Notes: generated from the sequence alone by a model not told the origin. Positions 53,202 through 63,237 are shown, counted from the first letter of the stretch. The stretch is 64,000 nucleotides of DNA from Pseudomonas jessenii (GCF_002236115.1 NZ_NIWT01000009.1:124001-188000); one strand, 5' to 3'. Program-made: numbers and translations.

Positions 53202-54578
53202 ATGACTGACAACTCCCGCCCTGCCGTGCTCGAACTGATCGGCAATACACCTCTGGTACGCGTCAGCCGATTCGATACCGGCCCGTGTACGCTGTTTCTC
53301 AAACTCGAATCCCAGAATCCCGGCGGCTCGATCAAGGACCGCATCGGTCTGGCGATGATCGACACCGCCGAACGCGATGGCCGCCTGCGCCCCGGCGGCA
53401 CCATCGTCGAAGCCACCGCCGGCAACACCGGCCTCGGCCTGGCCCTGGTCGGCCGCGCCAAGGGTTACCGGGTGGTGCTGGTGGTGCCGGACAAGATGTC
53501 CACCGAGAAGGTCTTGCACCTCAAGGCCATGGGCGCCGAGGTGCACATCACCCGCTCCGACGTCGGCAAGGGCCATCCCGAGTATTACCAGGACGTCGCC
53601 GCACGGCTGGCAGCGGAAATTCCCGATGCGTTCTTCGCCGACCAGTTCAACAACCCGGCCAACCCACTGGCCCACGAATGCAGCACCGCGCCGGAGATCT
53701 GGGCGCAAACCCAGCATGATGTGGACGCCATCGTCGTCGGTGTCGGTTCGGCCGGCACCCTCACCGGGCTGACCCGTTTCTTCAAACGGGTACAGCCGGA
53801 CCTGGAAATGGTCCTGGCCGACCCGGTCGGTTCGGTGATGGCCGAATACAGCCGCGGTGGCACCCTCCCCACCCCCGGTTCCTGGGCGGTGGAAGGCATT
53901 GGCGAAGACTTCATCCCGTCGATTGCCGACCTGTCCAGCGTGCGCCACGCCTATTCGATCAGCGACGAAGAAAGCTTTGATCACGCCCGCCAACTGCTGC
54001 GCGCCGAAGGGATTCTCGGCGGTTCGTCGACCGGCACCTTGCTGGCGGCGGCGTTGCGTTACTGCCGCGAACAGACCCAGCCGAAACGGGTCGTCAGCTT
54101 CGTCTGCGACACCGGTACGCGTTACCTGTCGAAGGTCTACAACGACCAGTGGATGAACGATCAGGGCCTGCTGCAACGCAAGCACTACGGCGACCTGCGC
54201 GACCTGATCGCGCGGCGCTTCGAGGATGGCCGAGTGATCAGCGTCGGCCCGGATGACACGCTACTGACGGCTTTCCAGCGCATGCGCCTGGCGGATGTCT
54301 CGCAGCTGCCGGTGCTGGTGAAGGGGCAGCAACTGGTCGGCGTGATCGACGAGTCCGACATCCTGCTGGGCGTGCATGAAGACGTTGCGCATTTTCGCAG
54401 GGCCGTCTCCAGCGCCATGACCGACAAACTGCAAACCCTGTCCCCCGATGCCACGCTGGCTGAACTGGAAGCCGAGCTGGGCCGTGGACTGGTGGCGATC
54501 ATCCAGGATGCCTCGGGCTTTCACGGCCTGATTACCCGAACCGACATGCTCAACCATTTGCGGAGATCCCTGCCATGA
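53202..54578 (+). CDS. Cystathionine beta-synthase
   Basis: The 458-residue protein is a PLP enzyme of fold type II. The PLP Lys45 lies in NPGGSIKDRIG, and ATAGNTGLGLAL forms part of the cofactor pocket. A C-terminal CBS domain pair (about residues 335-455) resembles the regulatory module of eukaryotic-type enzymes. It condenses serine and homocysteine to cystathionine. AAGGAAG precedes the ATG. The gene overlaps the gamma-lyase gene by four bases, so both steps of reverse transsulfuration are made together. Confidence 0.92.
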   Translation: MTDNSRPAVLELIGNTPLVRVSRFDTGPCTLFLKLESQNPGGSIKDRIGLAMIDTAERDGRLRPGGTIVEATAGNTGLGLALVGRAKGYRVVLVVPDKMSTEKVLHLKAMGAEVHITRSDVGKGHPEYYQDVAARLAAEIPDAFFADQFNNPANPLAHECSTAPEIWAQTQHDVDAIVVGVGSAGTLTGLTRFFKRVQPDLEMVLADPVGSVMAEYSRGGTLPTPGSWAVEGIGEDFIPSIADLSSVRHAYSISDEESFDHARQLLRAEGILGGSSTGTLLAAALRYCREQTQPKRVVSFVCDTGTRYLSKVYNDQWMNDQGLLQRKHYGDLRDLIARRFEDGRVISVGPDDTLLTAFQRMRLADVSQLPVLVKGQQLVGVIDESDILLGVHEDVAHFRRAVSSAMTDKLQTLSPDATLAELEAELGRGLVAIIQDASGFHGLITRTDMLNHLRRSLP

Positions 54579-55753
54579 GTCAACAGGATAAAAACGCCCC
54601 GCCACAGGGCTTCGCCACCCGGGTGATCCACGCCGGGCAAGCGCCGGACCCTTCGACCGGGGCGTTGATGCCGCCGATCTATGCCAACTCCACCTACCTG
54701 CAGCAAAGCCCCGGGGTGCACAAAGGCCTGGACTACGGGCGTTCGCACAACCCGACGCGATGGGCGCTGGAACGCTGCGTGGCCGACCTCGAAGGCGGCA
54801 CCCGGGGCTTTGCCTTCGCCTCGGGGCTGGCGACCATTTCCACGGTGCTCGAACTGCTCGACGCCGGCTCGCACATCGTTTCGGGCAACGACCTGTACGG
54901 CGGCACCTTCCGCCTGTTCGACAAGGTGCGCCAGCGCAGCGCCGGGCACCGCTTCAGCTTCGTCGACCTTACCGACCTGGCGGCGTTCGAAGCGTCCCTG
55001 CAAGACGACACACGCATGGTCATGGTCGAGACCCCGAGCAATCCGCTGCTGCGCCTCACCGACCTCTCCGCCATCGCCCGCACCTGCCGCGCCCGCGGCA
55101 TCATCTGCGTGGCCGACAACACCTTCGCCAGCCCGTGGATCCAGCGCCCGCTGGAACTGGGCTTCGACATCGTGCTGCACTCGACCACCAAATACCTCAA
55201 CGGTCACTCCGACGTGATCGGCGGCATCGCCGTGGTCGGGCAGAACGCCGAACTGGCCGAGCGCCTGGGTTTCCTGCAAAACGCCGTCGGCGCCATCGCC
55301 GGCCCGTTCGATGCGTTCCTCACCCTGCGCGGCGTGAAGACCCTGGCGCTGCGCATGGAGCGACATTGCAGCAACGCACTGGAGTTGGCGCAGTGGCTGG
55401 AGCGCCAGCCACAAGTCTCACGGGTCTACTACCCTGGCCTGCCGTCGCACCCGCAACACGAACTGGCCCAACGGCAAATGCGCGGTTTCGGCGGGATGAT
55501 CTCCCTCGACCTCAACAGTGACCTGGCCGGTACCAAACGCTTCCTTGAAAGCGTGCAGATCTTCGCCCTGGCCGAAAGCCTGGGTGGCGTGGAAAGCCTG
55601 ATAGAACACCCGGCAATCATGACCCACGCCACCATCCCGCCCGATACCCGCGCGGAACTGGGGATTGGCGATGGGTTAGTGCGGTTGTCGGTGGGCGTCG
55701 AGGATGTCGAGGACTTGCGGGCCGATCTGGCGCAGGCGTTGGCAAGGATGTAA
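54575..55753 (+). CDS. Cystathionine gamma-lyase (Cys/Met metabolism PLP enzyme)
   Basis: The 392-residue protein has the family signatures YGRSHNPTRWALE, ASGLATISTVLELL and the PLP Lys206 in HSTTKYLNGHSD. Together with the upstream cystathionine beta-synthase it converts homocysteine-derived cystathionine to cysteine, 2-oxobutanoate and ammonia. Gamma-synthase activity cannot be excluded from sequence alone; the operon partner supports lyase. The ATG overlaps the preceding stop. Confidence 0.9.
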   Translation: MSQQDKNAPPQGFATRVIHAGQAPDPSTGALMPPIYANSTYLQQSPGVHKGLDYGRSHNPTRWALERCVADLEGGTRGFAFASGLATISTVLELLDAGSHIVSGNDLYGGTFRLFDKVRQRSAGHRFSFVDLTDLAAFEASLQDDTRMVMVETPSNPLLRLTDLSAIARTCRARGIICVADNTFASPWIQRPLELGFDIVLHSTTKYLNGHSDVIGGIAVVGQNAELAERLGFLQNAVGAIAGPFDAFLTLRGVKTLALRMERHCSNALELAQWLERQPQVSRVYYPGLPSHPQHELAQRQMRGFGGMISLDLNSDLAGTKRFLESVQIFALAESLGGVESLIEHPAIMTHATIPPDTRAELGIGDGLVRLSVGVEDVEDLRADLAQALARM

Positions 55754-55781
55754 ATCACCTGAATGTTGGAACACTGCAAAA

Positions 55782-55884
55782 CCTGTGGGAGCGAGCTCGC
55801 TCGCGATGGACTCAAGAGCGCCGCGTTCAGTCAGTAAACACGCGGCATCGTTAACGACCATCGCGAGCGAGCTCGCTCCTACAG
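55782..55884. repeat. REPIN of the GAGCTCGCTCGCG variant
   Basis: An inverted REP pair shares the GAGCGAGCTCGCTCGCGA core with the element at 5339-5442. The second REP has CTCCTACAGG and is followed by a T-run of seven, so it may also terminate the transsulfuration operon. Confidence 0.92.
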
Positions 55885-56040
55885 GTTTTTTTTAGGCCAT
55901 CACTCCTGTTGCAACGCTGGTCAAGCACGCAAGAGCCCCTATAATCGCGCCATTTTCGTCTACCCTCACGAAGCGTCGTGCAGCAATCAGCTTGTGCGGG
56001 GCGCATCGACATTTTTCCGCTATTGAACCGGAGAACTTCC

Positions 56041-56892
56041 ATGCTCAAACGTACCCTGGCATTGGCCGTCGGCCTGACCCTATCCTTTTCCACCCTGCTG
56101 GCACAGGCCGCCGATACCCTCAAGGTCAGCGCCATTCCTGATGAAGCCCCCACCGAATTGCTGCGCAAGTTCAAGCCCCTGGGCGAGTATCTGGAGAAGC
56201 AACTGGGCATGAAGGTCGAGTTCGTGCCGGTGTCCGACTACCCGGCGGTGGTCGAGGCGCTGGCCACCGACCGTATCGACATGGCCTGGCTGGGCGGCTT
56301 CACCTTCGTGCAGGCGCGACTGAAAACCGGCAATGCCATTCCATTGGTACAGCGTGAGCAGGACGCCCAGTTCACCAGCAAATTCATCACCGCCGACCCG
56401 GCCGTCAAGTCGCTGGCCGACCTCAAGGGCAAGTCGTTCGCCTTCGGCTCGGTCTCGTCGACGTCGGGCAGTTTGATGCCGCGCTACTTCATGCTGCAGG
56501 ACGGCATCAAGCCGGAAACCTACTTCAGTCGCGTCGGTTACTCGGGCGCCCACGACGCCACGGTCGCCTGGGTTCAGGCTGGCAAAGTGGACGCCGGCGT
56601 ACTCAATGCCAGCGTCTGGGAAAAACTGGTCAAGGCCGGCAAGGTCGACACCGACAAGGTCAAGGTCTTCGCCACCACGCCGGCCTACTTCGACTACAAC
56701 TGGACCGTGCGCGGCACCCTCGACCCGGCCCTGGCTGGCAAAATCAAGGCGGCCTTCCTCGCGCTCGACCCGGCCAACCCGGAGCAAAAAGCGATTCTGG
56801 ACCTGCAAGCCGCCAGCCGCTTCATCGAGACCAAGCCTGAGAACTACAAGGGCATCGAGGAAGCCGCGCGCGCTGCCGACCTGCTGAAATGA
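56041..56892 (+). CDS. PhnD-type periplasmic binding protein (phosphonate/selenate-like)
   Basis: The 283-residue protein has a signal peptide (cut near AQA-AD) and the PhnD fold, with [20 protein letters not shown] near residue 28 and [15 protein letters not shown] near 82. It is the first gene of a four-gene importer operon. Close Pseudomonas homologues are named putative selenate ABC binding proteins, but selenate has not been shown by anything in the sequence. Phosphonate, phosphite or another oxyanion remain possible. Confidence 0.87.
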   Translation: MLKRTLALAVGLTLSFSTLLAQAADTLKVSAIPDEAPTELLRKFKPLGEYLEKQLGMKVEFVPVSDYPAVVEALATDRIDMAWLGGFTFVQARLKTGNAIPLVQREQDAQFTSKFITADPAVKSLADLKGKSFAFGSVSSTSGSLMPRYFMLQDGIKPETYFSRVGYSGAHDATVAWVQAGKVDAGVLNASVWEKLVKAGKVDTDKVKVFATTPAYFDYNWTVRGTLDPALAGKIKAAFLALDPANPEQKAILDLQAASRFIETKPENYKGIEEAARAADLLK

Positions 56893-57686
56893 CCTTGCAC
56901 CTGAACCGGGTCAGCCTCACCCACGGCAACGGCGTGCGTGCGCTGCATGAGGTCGACCTGCACATCGGCGCCGGTGAGCAAGTCGCAATCATCGGCCCGT
57001 CCGGTGCCGGCAAGTCGAGCCTGCTCAACGTGCTGGCCACCGCCCTGCGCCCGGACAACGGCGCGGTCGAGGTGCTCGGCGAACACGCCTGGCAGCTTGG
57101 CGCGCGTCGGCGTCAGCAGTTGCGGGCGCGCATCGGCCTGGTGCATCAGGCACCACCTCTGCCCCCCCGGCAACGGGTGGTCACGGCGGTGCTGGCCGGA
57201 AAGCTGGGGCAATGGGGTTTTGCCAAAAGCCTGTTGAGCCTGTTGCATCCGGTGGATGTTCCAGGCGCGCGGGCGGCACTGCTCAAGCTGGACCTGGGTG
57301 ACAAGCTGTTCGCCCAGTGCCAGCAATTGTCCGGCGGCCAACTGCAGCGCGTGGGCATTGCCCGGGTGCTGTACCAGGCGCCCGAAGTGCTGCTGGCCGA
57401 TGAGCCGGTGTCGGCGATGGACCCTGTGCTGGCCGGGCACACCCTGTCAGTTCTCTGCCGCCACGCCCGGGAACACCAGGTGACGCTGGTCGCCAGCCTG
57501 CATGCGGTGGAACTGGCCCTGGCGCACTTCTCGCGCATCATCGGATTGCGTGAAGGGCAGATCCTGTTCGATCTTCCCGCCAGCGACGTCGACCACGATT
57601 TGCTCGACAAGCTCTACGCCAACGAGCAACTGCTGTCGCCGCCCGCGCCGGTGGCGTCCTTGAGCCTGCAGATTCCACGATGCTGA
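56889..57686 (+). CDS. PhnC-type ABC transporter ATP-binding protein
   Basis: The 265-residue ATPase has Walker [10 protein letters not shown] near residue 37, the signature [13 protein letters not shown] near 148 and the Walker [14 protein letters not shown]. The start overlaps the binding-protein stop by four bases. It powers uptake through the two PhnE-type permeases that follow. Confidence 0.9.
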   Translation: MTLHLNRVSLTHGNGVRALHEVDLHIGAGEQVAIIGPSGAGKSSLLNVLATALRPDNGAVEVLGEHAWQLGARRRQQLRARIGLVHQAPPLPPRQRVVTAVLAGKLGQWGFAKSLLSLLHPVDVPGARAALLKLDLGDKLFAQCQQLSGGQLQRVGIARVLYQAPEVLLADEPVSAMDPVLAGHTLSVLCRHAREHQVTLVASLHAVELALAHFSRIIGLREGQILFDLPASDVDHDLLDKLYANEQLLSPPAPVASLSLQIPRC

Positions 57687-58507
57687 CCCGCGATACACGA
57701 GACCCGGCCACCCTGCCCCGCCTGTTGCTCAGTTTGTTGGCGCTTGCCCTGTTGTGGCCCGGTATTCATTTCAGCGAACTGGACCTGGGTGTGCTGCTCC
57801 AGGCTGACAGCCAAAGTGAAATGGGCCGGTTTGTCTCGGCCTTCTGGCCACCGGCCCATGGCGAAGAGTTCCTCCAGTTGCTGTGGCAAGCCACGTTGCA
57901 AACCCTGGCCATCGCCACCGCCGGCATGGCCCTGGCCTTGCTATTGGCCATCCCCGCCAGCCTGCTGGCCAGCCGGGCGCTCTCGTTGTCGGCGGCTTCG
58001 CGCAGCGGTCGCCCGAGCGCCTTGGGCCGGTTGTTGCGCTGGCCGGTGCGCGGGTTGCTGATCTTCCTTCGCAGCGTGCCGGAAATCGTCTGGGCCTTGC
58101 TGTTCGTGCGCGCCGTCGGCCTTGGCCCGACGGCCGGGGTGCTGGCCATTGCCATCACCTACAGCGGCATGCTGGGCAAGGTCTACGCGGAAATTTTCGA
58201 GTCGGTCGACCAGCGCCCAGCCCACTCACTGATGCAAGCCGGCAGCAGCCGGTTGGCGGCGTTCTGCTACGGCATCCTGCCCAATGTCGCGGCGGAGCTG
58301 CTGTCGTACACGGTATATCGCTGGGAATGTGCGATCCGCGCGTCGGTGGTGATGGGCTTCGTCGGCGCCGGCGGGCTGGGCCAGCAGATCGACTTGTCGT
58401 TGCGCATGTTCGCCGGCGGTGAAGTGGCGAGCATGTTGCTGACCTTTTTCGTCCTGGTGCTGTTCGCCGATCAGATCAGCCGCCTGTTGCGCTGGAGGTT
58501 CGCATGA
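57680..58507 (+). CDS. PhnE-type ABC permease (first)
   Basis: The 275-residue membrane protein has about six TM helices and a PhnE-like loop with [19 protein letters not shown] and [20 protein letters not shown] near the C-terminus. It overlaps both neighbours (7 bases with phnC-type, 4 bases with the second permease). It probably forms a heterodimer with the next gene product. Confidence 0.9.
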   Translation: MLTRDTRDPATLPRLLLSLLALALLWPGIHFSELDLGVLLQADSQSEMGRFVSAFWPPAHGEEFLQLLWQATLQTLAIATAGMALALLLAIPASLLASRALSLSAASRSGRPSALGRLLRWPVRGLLIFLRSVPEIVWALLFVRAVGLGPTAGVLAIAITYSGMLGKVYAEIFESVDQRPAHSLMQAGSSRLAAFCYGILPNVAAELLSYTVYRWECAIRASVVMGFVGAGGLGQQIDLSLRMFAGGEVASMLLTFFVLVLFADQISRLLRWRFA

Positions 58508-59271
58508 ATCGCCTTTTCAACCTGCTGCTGATCCTCTGTATCTGCGCGGCGGTCGTGGCCTCGTTCAGCTACCTGGGCATCGACCTCGGCGAACTGACGG
58601 GCAGCGGTAACCTGAAGCAGATGGGCGCCTACGTGCTGCGTTTTCTCAGCCCGGACCTGAGCGCCGGCCATCTGCAAGCCATCGGCCGCGGCGCCGTGGA
58701 AACCATGGCCATGTCGGCCCTCGGCACCCTGCTCGCGGCGGTATTCGGCCTGGTGCTGGCGTTGCCGGCGGCCGGTCGTTTCGGTTGGCCGCTGCAGAGT
58801 GCGTCGCGCCTCGTGCTTAACGCCCTGCGCGCCATTCCCGAACTGGTGTGGGCCGCGCTGATGGTGCTGGCAGCCGGACTCGGCCCCAACGCCGGGACCC
58901 TGGCATTGGCGATGCACACCACCGGGGTGCTGGGCCGATTGTTCGCCGAAGCACTAGAGAACACCCCGCCGCAACCCGCCGAAGCCATCCGTCTGCAGGG
59001 CGGCAACGTCGTCTGGGCCTTCTGTTACGGCACCCTGCCCAACCTGTTTCCGCAGCTGTTGGCGTACATCCTGTATCGCTGGGAAAACAACATCCGCATG
59101 GCCAGCGTGCTCGGCTTTGTCGGTGCCGGTGGTTTGGGGCAGATGCTTTATGTCAGCCTCAGCCTGTTCCAGGAGGCCCAGGCCAGCACGGTGATCCTGG
59201 CCATGTTGCTGCTGGTGTTTGCCGTCGACGGGCTGAGCAGCTGGAGTCGCCAGCGCTGGGTCAAGGCGTGA
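58504..59271 (+). CDS. PhnE-type ABC permease (second)
   Basis: The 255-residue membrane protein is similar in plan to the previous permease, with EAIRLQGGNVVWAFCYGTLP and [20 protein letters not shown] as matching segments. The pair looks like an old gene duplication. It closes the binding protein-ATPase-permease-permease operon. Confidence 0.9.
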   Translation: MNRLFNLLLILCICAAVVASFSYLGIDLGELTGSGNLKQMGAYVLRFLSPDLSAGHLQAIGRGAVETMAMSALGTLLAAVFGLVLALPAAGRFGWPLQSASRLVLNALRAIPELVWAALMVLAAGLGPNAGTLALAMHTTGVLGRLFAEALENTPPQPAEAIRLQGGNVVWAFCYGTLPNLFPQLLAYILYRWENNIRMASVLGFVGAGGLGQMLYVSLSLFQEAQASTVILAMLLLVFAVDGLSSWSRQRWVKA

Positions 59272-59460
59272 TGGGGAACTGCATGGATTTGCTCACCTGA
59301 TTGCATTCGATTTGAGCAACCAGTTGTATGGATTTGACTACCGCGTTTTATGGCTATGACCGACAGAAAACGACCCAAAGCTGACGGTGGCGACAGGCAG
59401 AAATCGGTTGATTCTGTTAAAAAAGTCGACCATGGTTTTCGCAGCAAAAAACAACCCGAC

Positions 59461-59712
59461 CTATTCGCCGCGATGGCTTTCCATGTCGGCAATGACCTGT
59501 GCAGATACGTCGAACACGAGGCGGTGGTTGTCGAACAGATCGTCCTGATCCGATACGAGATCGACGGCGACATGCCCGCAGTTGAACATCAGCAATAGTT
59601 GACCGCCGTCCGGCAGCGGGACGATACGAATAGCTTCGGCTTCACCTGTGGTCGAGATGATGGCTTTGGCGATAAGCAGACGGGTGTGTGAATCAATCGA
59701 AAGAGTAGGCAT
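59461..59712 (-). CDS. Hypothetical protein (83 aa)
   Basis: The small soluble product (MPTLSIDSHTRLLIAKAIIS, later LLLMFNCGHVAVDLVSDQDD) looks like a single alpha/beta domain. GGAGTAG lies upstream of the ATG. No family is recognised. It is in a region with several small genes and repeats. Confidence 0.55.
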   Translation of the reverse strand: MPTLSIDSHTRLLIAKAIISTTGEAEAIRIVPLPDGGQLLLMFNCGHVAVDLVSDQDDLFDNHRLVFDVSAQVIADMESHRGE

Positions 59713-59957
59713 GGTAGCTACTCCGCTTTAGCGAGTATTTCTCAAGCGCCCCCGCAAGTAGGATTAAATCGGTGCACCTTTGAGTGTAGCCCACGCGCAC
59801 AGACTGCATAGAGGGATCAGGATCGGCGACCGGCAGAGAACGACCCATAGCTGTCGGTCTTTACATTCGTAAAAACAGAGGAGAATCATCAGTGTTTTCC
59901 GGGCACTGTCTAGGGTGCTAGTGTTGGACTCCAATGAAGTAGGGGCAGGTGATTTTC

Positions 59958-60131
59958 ATGAGTGATTTTGGATGGGCACTCGTTCTAAGTTTCGTATTGG
60001 TCGTTGGCGCGGCAAGGATGTTCACTCGGCGAACGGGTAGGCGTTTGAATGCGGTACAGGCGATATTGCTTGTGCCGGTTTCGTTCTTGTTAGCAGCAGT
60101 TTTCGTATTAATAGGGCGGATTTTTGATTAG
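59958..60131 (+). CDS. Small two-TM membrane protein (57 aa)
   Basis: The peptide has two hydrophobic segments (ALVLSFVLVVGAARMF and VQAILLVPVSFLLAAVFVLI) joined by a basic loop TRRTGRRLN. AGGTGA lies about 6 bases before the ATG at 59958. Function unknown. Confidence 0.5.
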   Translation: MSDFGWALVLSFVLVVGAARMFTRRTGRRLNAVQAILLVPVSFLLAAVFVLIGRIFD

Positions 60132-60275
60132 AGCTGAACAAACAGTGATTTTGGCCTGTTCCTGCCTGTCGCTAGGGGCTGCAACCGACCCATTGCGGAC
60201 GCTCAAGCAATAGGGCACGGACTTACTTTTTTCACTTTCCCTCCATGTCTGGCTAGTTGTCGCTCCCCCGGCCAG

Positions 60276-60466
60276 CCACGCGAACCATCTGTTGCCCCAT
60301 CGGAATCAGCAGAATCAATCCCGGCCCCTTGACCTGCCAGAAGCACCCGAATTGGCGAGTTGGTACACACTACCTCGCGCTCGTAGTCGCGCAGAATCCG
60401 GAAGGCCGAGACCACCAACACGTGGAACAGCGCTATCAGCGCGCCAAAACCCAATTCGCCAAACAT
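60276..60466 (-). pseudogene. Slipin (SPFH/stomatin-like) N-terminal remnant, frameshifted
   Basis: From ATG 60466 the frame gives MFGELGFGALIALFHVLVVS and AFRILRDYEREVV, the membrane anchor and start of a slipin. Near 60370 homology moves to another frame, which reads FWQVKGPGLILLIPMGQQ and then stops about 190 bases in. The rest of the gene (about 200 codons) is gone. It begins 2 bases after the nfeD stop, the normal slipin position in nfeD-slipin operons. Confidence 0.75.
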
Positions 60467-60468
60467 GA

Positions 60469-61845
60469 TTAATCTTCTAGCGGTGGAGTTTCATCCTGCA
60501 CAGTGACGTCCAGCAGCACGCCCTTGCGCGCCACCACCCGGACCTGTTGGCCCAGGCGCAGGGGCGAGTTACTCCGCACTTGCCATTTTTCGCCCTGCAG
60601 TTGCACCCAGCCACTCATCGGCAGGCCCGGCAGCAGCCCCGTCACCGTGGCCAGGCTGCCGACCAGACCCGCATCGCCGCTGACCAGGGCGCGGCGTCGG
60701 GCCTTAAGCGCCATGCCGACCAGCGTCATCAGCAACAGGGCACTAGTCAGTGCCATGCCGATGATCAGCGTCAACGGAATGCCGAAGCCCGGCACATCGG
60801 TGTCCATCAAAATCACTGCGCCGACTACAAAGGCAACCACCCCACCGAAGCCGATTACACCGAAACTCGGTAGAAACGCCTCGGCGATCATAAAGGCCAG
60901 CCCCAGCAGAATGAGCCCGACCCCGGCGTAATTCACCGGCAACAGTTGCAGGGCATACAGCCCCAGCAACAGACAGATGCCACCGAGTACCCCACCGACG
61001 CCCGACCCCGGGTTCATGAATTCGAACATCAGGCCATAGACCCCGATCATGATCAGCAGCAAGGCCACACTGGGGTTGGTGATCACCGCCAGCAGTTGCG
61101 TGCGCCAATCAGGCGCATGGTCGATGAGAGTAGCCCCGGCGGTGCTCAGTTTCAGCGTTTGACCGGCGACATTCAGGCTCTTGCCGTCCAGTTGCTTGAG
61201 CAGCTCCGCCACGTCATTGGCCACATAATCGACCACCTTGAGTCTGAGTGCTTCGTCGGCAGACAGGCTGGCCGATTCGCGTACCGCTTGTTCGGCCCAG
61301 TCGGCATTGCGTCCGCGCAATTGCGCAAGGCCACGGATGTAAGCCGCCGCATCGTTGATCTGTTTGCGAGTCAGGGTGTCCAGCGGCTCGGGCGGGGAGT
61401 TCTTGTCGGTGGTAGGTGGGCGCGGCGGTTCGGGCGCGGTTCCGGGCAGGCCGCCGATCTGCACCGGCGAAGCGGCGCCCAGGTTGGTGCCCGGGGTCAT
61501 GGCGGCAATGTGGCTGGCATACAGGATATAGGTGCCGGCGCTGGCCGCGCGTGCGCCACTGGGGGCGACGAAACTGGCCACTGGCAGGGGGCTGGCCAGA
61601 ATCGCCTTGATGATCAAGCGCATCGAAGTGTCCAGCCCACCGGGAGTGTCGAGGTTGATGACCACCAACTGTGCGCCCTCGGTCACCGCACGCGTCAGGC
61701 CGCGCACCACGTAGTCGGCATTGGCTGGACCAATGGCATCGTTGACGGTCAGGACCACGACACTGCCCGCAGCCTTCGCCGAACCCGTCGGTAATCCGAC
61801 CAGTATCATCAGCAAGAGCAGGCGGCACCACCAGTGACTGTTCAC
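60469..61845 (-). CDS. NfeD family membrane serine protease
   Basis: The 458-residue protein has a signal peptide, a ClpP-like protease domain (catalytic Ser102 in ASAGTYI and candidate Lys161 in TRKQIND), then four to six TM helices and a C-terminal OB-fold NfeD domain (about residues 390-455). Long NfeD proteins normally work with a slipin encoded next to them, but here that partner is broken. The function may be lost or taken over by another slipin. Confidence 0.9.
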   Translation of the reverse strand: MNSHWWCRLLLLMILVGLPTGSAKAAGSVVVLTVNDAIGPANADYVVRGLTRAVTEGAQLVVINLDTPGGLDTSMRLIIKAILASPLPVASFVAPSGARAASAGTYILYASHIAAMTPGTNLGAASPVQIGGLPGTAPEPPRPPTTDKNSPPEPLDTLTRKQINDAAAYIRGLAQLRGRNADWAEQAVRESASLSADEALRLKVVDYVANDVAELLKQLDGKSLNVAGQTLKLSTAGATLIDHAPDWRTQLLAVITNPSVALLLIMIGVYGLMFEFMNPGSGVGGVLGGICLLLGLYALQLLPVNYAGVGLILLGLAFMIAEAFLPSFGVIGFGGVVAFVVGAVILMDTDVPGFGIPLTLIIGMALTSALLLMTLVGMALKARRRALVSGDAGLVGSLATVTGLLPGLPMSGWVQLQGEKWQVRSNSPLRLGQQVRVVARKGVLLDVTVQDETPPLED

Positions 61846-61926
61846 GGCCCCTCCCAGTTGCCGGTTCGGCAGCCTGCAACTTTCACTTAAAGCGTAGTTG
61901 AGTCAGCCAGGGTTTCACCGGGATGA

Positions 61927-62150
61927 GTGGAGACGGAGGCATCAGTCGCCTTTGTAGAGGAGATTGCGAGGCAGAACGGCACCGATTATGAGGGTGGCCG
62001 CCAAATCGTAATGGGCTCACTGGGATGCATCCCGATCGGACGACCCGCTAAACCAAGGGAAGTAGCCGATCTCATCACATTCCTCGTCTCGCCGCTTGCA
62101 AGCTCCATTACTGGTACTGAATACGTCATCGATGGCGGATACTCCGTCTG
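61927..62150 (+). pseudogene. C-terminal fragment of a short-chain dehydrogenase (SDR)
   Basis: The frame reads VETEASVAFVEEIARQ and then VMGSLGCIPIGRPAKP, VADLITFLVSPLASSITG and YVIDGG, the last 70 or so residues of an SDR enzyme. The NAD-binding part and the catalytic Tyr/Lys are missing upstream, and the C-terminus runs into a palindromic repeat at 62169. Confidence 0.75.
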
Positions 62151-62168
62151 GTGCAAGGATAGCAATAC

Positions 62169-62232
62169 GGGGTCAGGTCTTGCCTTTTGCATAATAGCGA
62201 TGGCAAAAGACAAGACTGACCCTGAGGTTTCA
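62169..62232. repeat. Palindromic intergenic element, copy 1
   Basis: GGTCAGGTCTTG and CTTTTGC on the left pair with GCAAAAG and CAAGACTGACC on the right around the loop ATAATAGCGATG. One base is missing in the right arm compared with copy 2. It ends CCTGAGGTTTCA, as does copy 2. Confidence 0.85.
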
Positions 62233-62336
62233 CAGACTTTCTGCACTGATCCGCCGTGCCTAGGAATGCGGCGACCCCGGCCACTCTACTCGGCCTGGCC
62301 CGCTTGCAACTTGCGACCCCGCAGCGGCATCGCCCG

Positions 62337-62996
62337 TCATTCTGCGGCAAAGCAGTACAGCAGCCCCGCCCCGCCCGAGCCGGCCAGGGCTTCGCTGCTG
62401 CAGCCACGCGAGGGGTGCGAGGAGTTCCACGAGCGTGCCGCCGCATCGTCACGCAGTCCTATTCGGTCATGATGACCGACCTGGGCCGTCCCTTCGCCGC
62501 TGCTGGTCCAGTTGCTGCAGGTATGGTCATCGCTACCGGCGAACGCAGTTCCGTCCGCCTGCGAGCCGGTGAGGATGTCGTGCATGTTCGGCGTGTCGCC
62601 GCGCCCCTTAACCAGCGCCCCGTGTTCGTCCAGGGCCATTTCCTTGGTCAGTTGGTTGTCGCCGTGCAGTTGCGCGACGTCGCGGGCGATGACGACCCCC
62701 TTGGCGTTTTGCCAAGGGCCCTGGCCGATGCGATCACGGGCATTGACCGCCCCCGCACTGCCGACGGCACTGGTGCTGAGGTAAGCACGCCAGGTGTGCT
62801 GGCCCGCCCCGACGGCGGAGGCCAGCGTCTGGCAGTGCCTATCGGCGCCGCTCAGACCACCTAGATCGGCGCCCTTGCCCATGCCGAGGCTAGTGACAAA
62901 GAAGGTCATGTCCGTTTGCTGGGCCTGACTGGCGAAACTGCAGGCTATTGCCAACAGGGCAGTCGGTAAGGTGAGAGTGAAAGTCGTGATGTGCAT
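62337..62996 (-). CDS. Secreted lectin-like protein
   Basis: The 219-residue protein has a signal peptide (cut near SQA-QQ), followed by MTFFVTSLGMGKGADLGGLS, ADRHCQTLASAVGAG and TWRAYLST. These are features of the endostatin/lectin-like domain often named lectin in Pseudomonas. Paired Cys residues (in ADRHC, HTCSNW and near the end, GCSSEALAG and LLYCFAAE) suggest disulfides. The ligand is unknown. The gene sits between two copies of a palindromic repeat. Confidence 0.8.
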   Translation of the reverse strand: MHITTFTLTLPTALLAIACSFASQAQQTDMTFFVTSLGMGKGADLGGLSGADRHCQTLASAVGAGQHTWRAYLSTSAVGSAGAVNARDRIGQGPWQNAKGVVIARDVAQLHGDNQLTKEMALDEHGALVKGRGDTPNMHDILTGSQADGTAFAGSDDHTCSNWTSSGEGTAQVGHHDRIGLRDDAAARSWNSSHPSRGCSSEALAGSGGAGLLYCFAAE

Positions 62997-63237
62997 GTGC
63001 AGTCCTCCTGCGGGAACACGGCCTCCAAGATGGAATATGACCGAGAAATTGAGCCTAGACGACGCCGGTTACCGACACACAGCCGCGGTTCAACCTTCCG
63101 TCCTCATGTATTGCTTGAGTGCGCGGCTCGCAGTTTGGCGAGCCGGCGTTGGATGCAGGATGCGGTAAGGCTCAATCCACTTGGGGCGCTCTAGGGGCTT
63201 CGACACTTTTTCGACACGGCCCCGGGGAGCCAGAAAG

